64,000 nucleotides of DNA from Bog-257 sp963846715 (GTDB lineage: Bacteria; Acidobacteriota; Terriglobia; Terriglobales; Acidobacteriaceae). Below, piece by piece: positions 60,642 to 64,000 of the stretch (position 1 is the first letter of the stretch; each line of letters begins with the position of its first letter). Under the pieces are notes generated by a model. The model was not told where the DNA came from, made no database searches, and saw nothing but the letters and a program-made list of their open reading frames with translations. Made by a program: the position numbers and the translations under genes. The stretch is taken from NCBI GenBank assembly GCA_963846715.1, contig CAWJXA010000003.1, positions 116,348 through 180,347 on the forward strand. The letters run 5' to 3'.

Positions 60642-60671
60642 TTGCGCCGGCCTGAGCCGAACCTGTAAAAT
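60642..60671 (+). promoter_or_regulatory. Possible purA promoter
   Basis: TTGCGC (60642-60647) and an extended -10 TGTAAAAT (60664-60671) are separated by 18 bases, about 135 bases before purA. Weak -35; tentative. Confidence 0.35.
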
Positions 60672-60805
60672 CTAGGGTACGCGGTTCGTCTCCTTTCAAT
60701 ACCCCCGAATTTTGATTCTGTTGTGCAATTCAGAGGCGAGTTGTGTGCGAATCTGCGCGGCCGTTTCGCGCTTGATGGCGGGCGTCCGCGACTGGAGTGG
60801 AAGGC

Positions 60806-62137
60806 TTGAAAACTGGCAAGACAGCAGTGATTGTCGGCGCGCAGTGGGGCGACGAAGGCAAAGGCAAGATCGTTGACGTTCTCTCGGAACGATTCAAGGT
60901 AGTAGCACGCTATTCCGGCGGCCACAATGCCGGGCACACGGTGACCATCAAGGGCAAGAAGTTCATCCTCCAACTCATCCCTTGCGGCGTGCTGCGCGAA
61001 GGCTGCCGCGGCGTCATCGGTAACGGCATTGTGCTCGATCCTTTCGCCTTCATGAAGGAAGTTGACGCGCTCCGCGCGACCGGCGTGCATGTTGACGGCA
61101 ACCTGTTTGTCAGCAACCGCGCCCATGTCATCCTTCCCTACCACCGCATGATTGAGCTCGCGTCGGAGAACGCTCCCGGCCGGGTGAAGATCGGCACCAC
61201 CTCGCGCGGCATTGGGCCGACCTATGAAGACAAGATGGCGCGCAGCGGATTGCGCGTGCAGGACCTGCTCGACAAGACCTTGCTGAAGAAGCACATTGAG
61301 AATGCCTGCCGCGAGAAGAACACCATCGCGCATGCTCTGTTTAACAGCGAGCCTCTCGATCCGGACAAGATGTTCACCGACTACGCGGAGATTGCGGACC
61401 GCGTGGCTCCCTTCGTTACCGATACGGCCCTGCTACTGAACCGTGCCATCGCCAATGGCGAATCGGTCATGTTCGAAGGTGCGCAAGGCACCATGCTCGA
61501 TATCGATCATGGGACGTATCCGTTCGTCACCTCTTCCAGCGCGACCTCCGGAGGAGCTTCGACCGGTACCGGTGTACCGCCAACGGCAATCAACATGGTC
61601 ATCGGGGTCACCAAGGCGTATTGCACGCGAGTTGGCGAGGGGCCGTTCCCGACGGAATCGCACGACACTGTGGGCGAGGCGCTGCGCAAGAAAGGCAATG
61701 AGTTCGGCGCCGTGACCGGGCGTCCGCGCCGCACGGGTTGGCTGGACTTGCCGTTGCTGCGCTACTCCAACATGATCAACGGTACCAGCTGGCTCGTCGT
61801 GACCAAGCTCGATGTGCTCGACGACCAGCCGGAGATTCCGGTTTGTGTCGGCTACAAGATAAACGGCAAGGAGACGCAAGAAATTCCTGCCCAGGTCTCG
61901 GGATACGAAGCCATCGAGCCGATTTATGCCAAGCTGCCGGGTTGGCAGACCAGCACGTACGGTATGGACAGCTACGATCGGCTGCCGGCGAAGGCCAGGC
62001 AATATCTGGAGTTCGTGGAGAAGGAATCCGGCGCCAAGGTCGGCATCGTTTCCACCGGTCCGGACCGCGAGCAGACGATGTTCATTCCAGAGTTCACCAA
62101 GACCCTGGAAGGCATTAGCGGGACTGCGGAGAAATAG
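60806..62137 (+). CDS. purA: Adenylosuccinate synthase
   Basis: A 443-residue enzyme of AMP synthesis (IMP + Asp + GTP). VIVGAQWGDEGKGKIVDVL, SGGHNAGHTV, STTSRGIGPTYEDKMARSG-like GTTSRGIGPTYEDKMARSG, FEGAQGTMLDIDHGTYPFVT and KAYCTRVGEGPFPTE are all conserved. TTG 60806 is chosen as start because it gives MKTGKTAVIVG, the expected length, with GGAG eight bases upstream; GTG 60797 is an alternative. Confidence 0.95.
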   Translation: MKTGKTAVIVGAQWGDEGKGKIVDVLSERFKVVARYSGGHNAGHTVTIKGKKFILQLIPCGVLREGCRGVIGNGIVLDPFAFMKEVDALRATGVHVDGNLFVSNRAHVILPYHRMIELASENAPGRVKIGTTSRGIGPTYEDKMARSGLRVQDLLDKTLLKKHIENACREKNTIAHALFNSEPLDPDKMFTDYAEIADRVAPFVTDTALLLNRAIANGESVMFEGAQGTMLDIDHGTYPFVTSSSATSGGASTGTGVPPTAINMVIGVTKAYCTRVGEGPFPTESHDTVGEALRKKGNEFGAVTGRPRRTGWLDLPLLRYSNMINGTSWLVVTKLDVLDDQPEIPVCVGYKINGKETQEIPAQVSGYEAIEPIYAKLPGWQTSTYGMDSYDRLPAKARQYLEFVEKESGAKVGIVSTGPDREQTMFIPEFTKTLEGISGTAEK

Positions 62138-62154
62138 GAGTCGAGGAGGAAAAA

Positions 62155-62448
62155 ATGGTCGTGCTGGCCGTAACCTGGATAGCAAAACCCGGGCATGAGA
62201 ATGACGTCGCTGCGACCTTCGGCAAACTACAGACCGCTTCGCGGCAGGAGCCGGGCTGCCTCATGTACATCGTTCACCGGCACCGGACCGACGCGCGGCG
62301 GTTCTTCATCTATGAGCAGTATCGCGACGATGCCGCCTTGGAAACTCACCGCAAGTCCGCGCACTTCCAGCAATACGCCATTAACGCGCTGCAGGACATC
62401 GGCGAGCGGAAAGAAGGCGAGCTGTTTTCGCCACTCGGCGACGAGTAG
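62155..62448 (+). CDS. Antibiotic biosynthesis monooxygenase (ABM) domain protein
   Basis: A 97-residue dimeric ferredoxin-like fold protein of the YgiN/ABM family: VLAVTWIAKPGHENDVAATF, QEPGCLMYIVHRH and FFIYEQYRDDAALETHRKSA. Relatives are quinol monooxygenases or haem-degrading-like proteins. It follows purA by 17 bases with GAGGAGGAAAAA before the ATG, so it is translated from the same mRNA. Confidence 0.9.
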   Translation: MVVLAVTWIAKPGHENDVAATFGKLQTASRQEPGCLMYIVHRHRTDARRFFIYEQYRDDAALETHRKSAHFQQYAINALQDIGERKEGELFSPLGDE

Positions 62449-62601
62449 CAGACCCACGCAAGCTAATGGTTTTTCAGCTGAGCCGCGACCTCCGCGATAC
62501 TTCGACTTCCGGATTACCAGTTGCCTGGACAAGGTAAGGGTGCCGCGGGCAAAGGCCGCGTCTTGACCAGATCGAACTGGCAATCCGGGAAGTCTGGTTG
62601 G

Positions 62602-63828
62602 TTACTTGCCGGCGTAAGTCTTGGGTGAGCCAATGCCGGTGCACAGGTCCCAACCAACTTTGCAACGCGGATCACCCATCGTGATGTCGTTGAAATCAGC
62701 ATGGTACTTGATGGGACTGAACAGCTCGTTGTACATGGTGGTGAGCTGCGCCAAGGACGACTGTTGTCGGCTGCCGGCCGCGTTCACGATACCAGCCATG
62801 GTAGGAGACGACCAACTGGTACCTCCCACCGAACCCCAGCCTCCGAGGTAAATGGCAGCGCAACAAAAGTCGGAAGAGACATCAGGATAGGCGCGAAAGT
62901 TTCCTACGATGCCGGCAATGCCATTCTGATAGCTGGGGCGCGGCTCGTATGGACTAATGTCTCCCCCGCCGCCGCCAGTGTAGTACTGCTCGTAGGTGAA
63001 GTTTCCGCTACCGTCGCGGTTGAAATAAGTACCTCCAACCGCCACAACGTTCGGCGACGCTGCCGGATAGGCGCTCACGCCCAGTCCCCCATCGCCGGCG
63101 GCTGCAAAGTAGACTACCCCCGGGGAAGTGAAGTATTGATCAAAGCTAGTTTCCTGAGCAATCTCCGCATCGGCAAAGCTCATGCTCACTACGCCGCCGC
63201 CGTTCTGAGACACTAGATATCCGGCGAGCTGCACCGCTTGCCAAGTGGGGTCGGTCGCGCATTGCGGGCTTTGACATAGGGCCGATACGACCAGGAACAG
63301 CTTGGCCTGCGGCGCCATGGCGTGAGCCCACTCGATATCTAATGCTTCCTCGACCTCCCAATCCCGGTAAGTGGGTGGCCGTATCGGGCCGGGCCAGACC
63401 TGCGTAATGGTCGTGGCCGGAATACCGAAGTAGGAGTCAAAAGCGTCCAAGTCGGACTGTGCGGTCGGGTAATAACCGGCGTCCACGATGGCAATGGCGC
63501 CAATACCACCGTTTGGCACTGTTGTGCTTGTGGCAATGGGGCAGCCGGTCGGTCCAGCTACGAACTTATATACGCAGGCTACTGAGCCTGGGGTTTCATC
63601 ACCCGGGTTGGGATTCGGTTGCGGTTGGTCCGAGTCGACAAAAAAGTAGTTCGTGTGTGGGCGACCGGGCCGGGGGATGTTGGATTCGGGATAGATAATC
63701 GTGTGTCCGTTGTAAACAGACTCGTGGCGGGTTTGTGCGGATGCTGGGCGAAGGGCTGCACCTGCAAACAAGACAACTGCAACCATCGTTAACATTACAA
63801 TCTGGATGTCTCTGCGGAAAGTAGTCAT
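62602..63828 (-). CDS. S53 (sedolisin) family peptidase, no visible prodomain
   Basis: A 408-residue secreted serine-carboxyl peptidase. Signal peptide ends RPASAQ. Catalytic Glu160 and Asp164 lie in EVEEALDIEWAHAMAP, the nucleophile Ser338 in VGGTSWSSPTMAGI, and a Ca-site-like NDITMGDPRCKVGWDLCTGI at the C-terminus. Sedolisins usually carry a ~180-residue inhibitory prodomain; here only ~80 Pro/Asn-rich residues precede the catalytic domain. AGGAG lies eight bases before the ATG. Likely works in acid surroundings. Confidence 0.88.
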   Translation of the reverse strand: MTTFRRDIQIVMLTMVAVVLFAGAALRPASAQTRHESVYNGHTIIYPESNIPRPGRPHTNYFFVDSDQPQPNPNPGDETPGSVACVYKFVAGPTGCPIATSTTVPNGGIGAIAIVDAGYYPTAQSDLDAFDSYFGIPATTITQVWPGPIRPPTYRDWEVEEALDIEWAHAMAPQAKLFLVVSALCQSPQCATDPTWQAVQLAGYLVSQNGGGVVSMSFADAEIAQETSFDQYFTSPGVVYFAAAGDGGLGVSAYPAASPNVVAVGGTYFNRDGSGNFTYEQYYTGGGGGDISPYEPRPSYQNGIAGIVGNFRAYPDVSSDFCCAAIYLGGWGSVGGTSWSSPTMAGIVNAAGSRQQSSLAQLTTMYNELFSPIKYHADFNDITMGDPRCKVGWDLCTGIGSPKTYAGK

Positions 63829-64000
63829 TCATTGGCTCCTGTGTGACCCCCGAAATCATGATGGGAGTTCCTGGGAAATGCAAGCTCGAAAACCCGTGCG
63901 ACTCGTTCTGTCTGCAAAAAGCGTGGCATGCGCAGTTTTTCGACAAAGAGCCGCGCCTCGTGTGCGCTGCGACGCCCCAAATGCCAAGCGAGAATCAGCT
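63829..64000. other. Upstream region of the S53 peptidase gene
   Basis: 172 bases to the window end; they should contain the peptidase promoter on the minus strand. No gene or repeat is supported. Confidence 0.4.

Overview
The window is about 60% GC, gene-dense and coded on both strands. It looks like a chromosomal segment of an Acidobacteriota bacterium, probably of the Terriglobia/Koribacter type. This is inferred from content: a coproheme-type HemQ, futalosine-pathway menaquinone genes, a large PknB-TPR kinase, putative-Ig and S53 secreted proteins, and many intergenic stem-loops centred on CTGAAG. No rRNA, tRNA, CRISPR array or prophage is visible. One complete insertion sequence is present.

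Layout. 1-5.4 kb: 5' part of a myo-inositol-phosphate synthase gene, an SDR, a DedA protein, hemQ divergent from nth, and a methyltransferase-like membrane protein. 5.7-9.1 kb: a membrane-anchored SpoIIE/PP2C phosphatase and a frameshifted S9 peptidase. 9.2-13.9 kb (minus): a tetrapyrrole operon, ccsA/hemX-like > hemA > hemC > a GIY-YIG-HemD fusion. 14.2-25.9 kb: TonB, a GalT-family protein, HAD phosphatase, lytic transglycosylase, flippase-like protein, YtxH, DinB, SDR, secreted TPR-like protein, an orphan ABC ATPase, RRM protein and cold-shock protein. 26.4-36 kb: a secreted lectin-like protein, a 1235-residue Ser/Thr kinase-TPR receptor, a putative-Ig lipoprotein and a Tat-exported Ntn asparaginase. 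36-39 kb: mqnE, then an IS5-like element inside a small gene, then a BNR/YCF48-like secreted protein. 40-47 kb: a sugar-nucleotide/quinone block (two NAD-dependent epimerase/decarboxylase genes, methyltransferase, frameshifted ubiA/mqnP, VOC protein) divergent from lhgO and a UDP-sugar dehydrogenase. 47-52.7 kb: PEBP, a YwiC-like membrane protein, an AhbD/NirJ-like radical SAM protein, PIG-L deacetylase and small proteins. 53-64 kb: tail-collar protein, tmk, holB, hfq-like, glucokinase, mutM, purA, an ABM monooxygenase and an S53 peptidase.

How it fits together. Haem supply is the main theme. HemA, HemC, HemD and a CcsA/HemX-like protein form one operon. HemQ performs the last step of the coproporphyrin route. 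A radical SAM protein resembling the AhbD/NirJ enzymes of the sirohaem route lies 37 kb away. A nearly identical CRP/FNR-type palindrome (TGTGAT-K-TGCGTCA) precedes the hem operon, the radical SAM gene and lhgO, and each copy sits at a class I or class II distance from a -10-like hexamer. This suggests one CRP/FNR-family regulator for haem and redox genes. MqnE and UbiA/MqnP indicate menaquinone made through futalosine.

The most unusual items are the GIY-YIG-HemD fusion, the shared regulatory palindrome, the IS insertion that can be reversed on paper base by base, two MITE-like elements, a GalT-family protein without its catalytic HPH histidine, and an Hfq-like protein with a long N-terminal tail and no KH motif. 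All family assignments come from reading the sequence; no database search was run.
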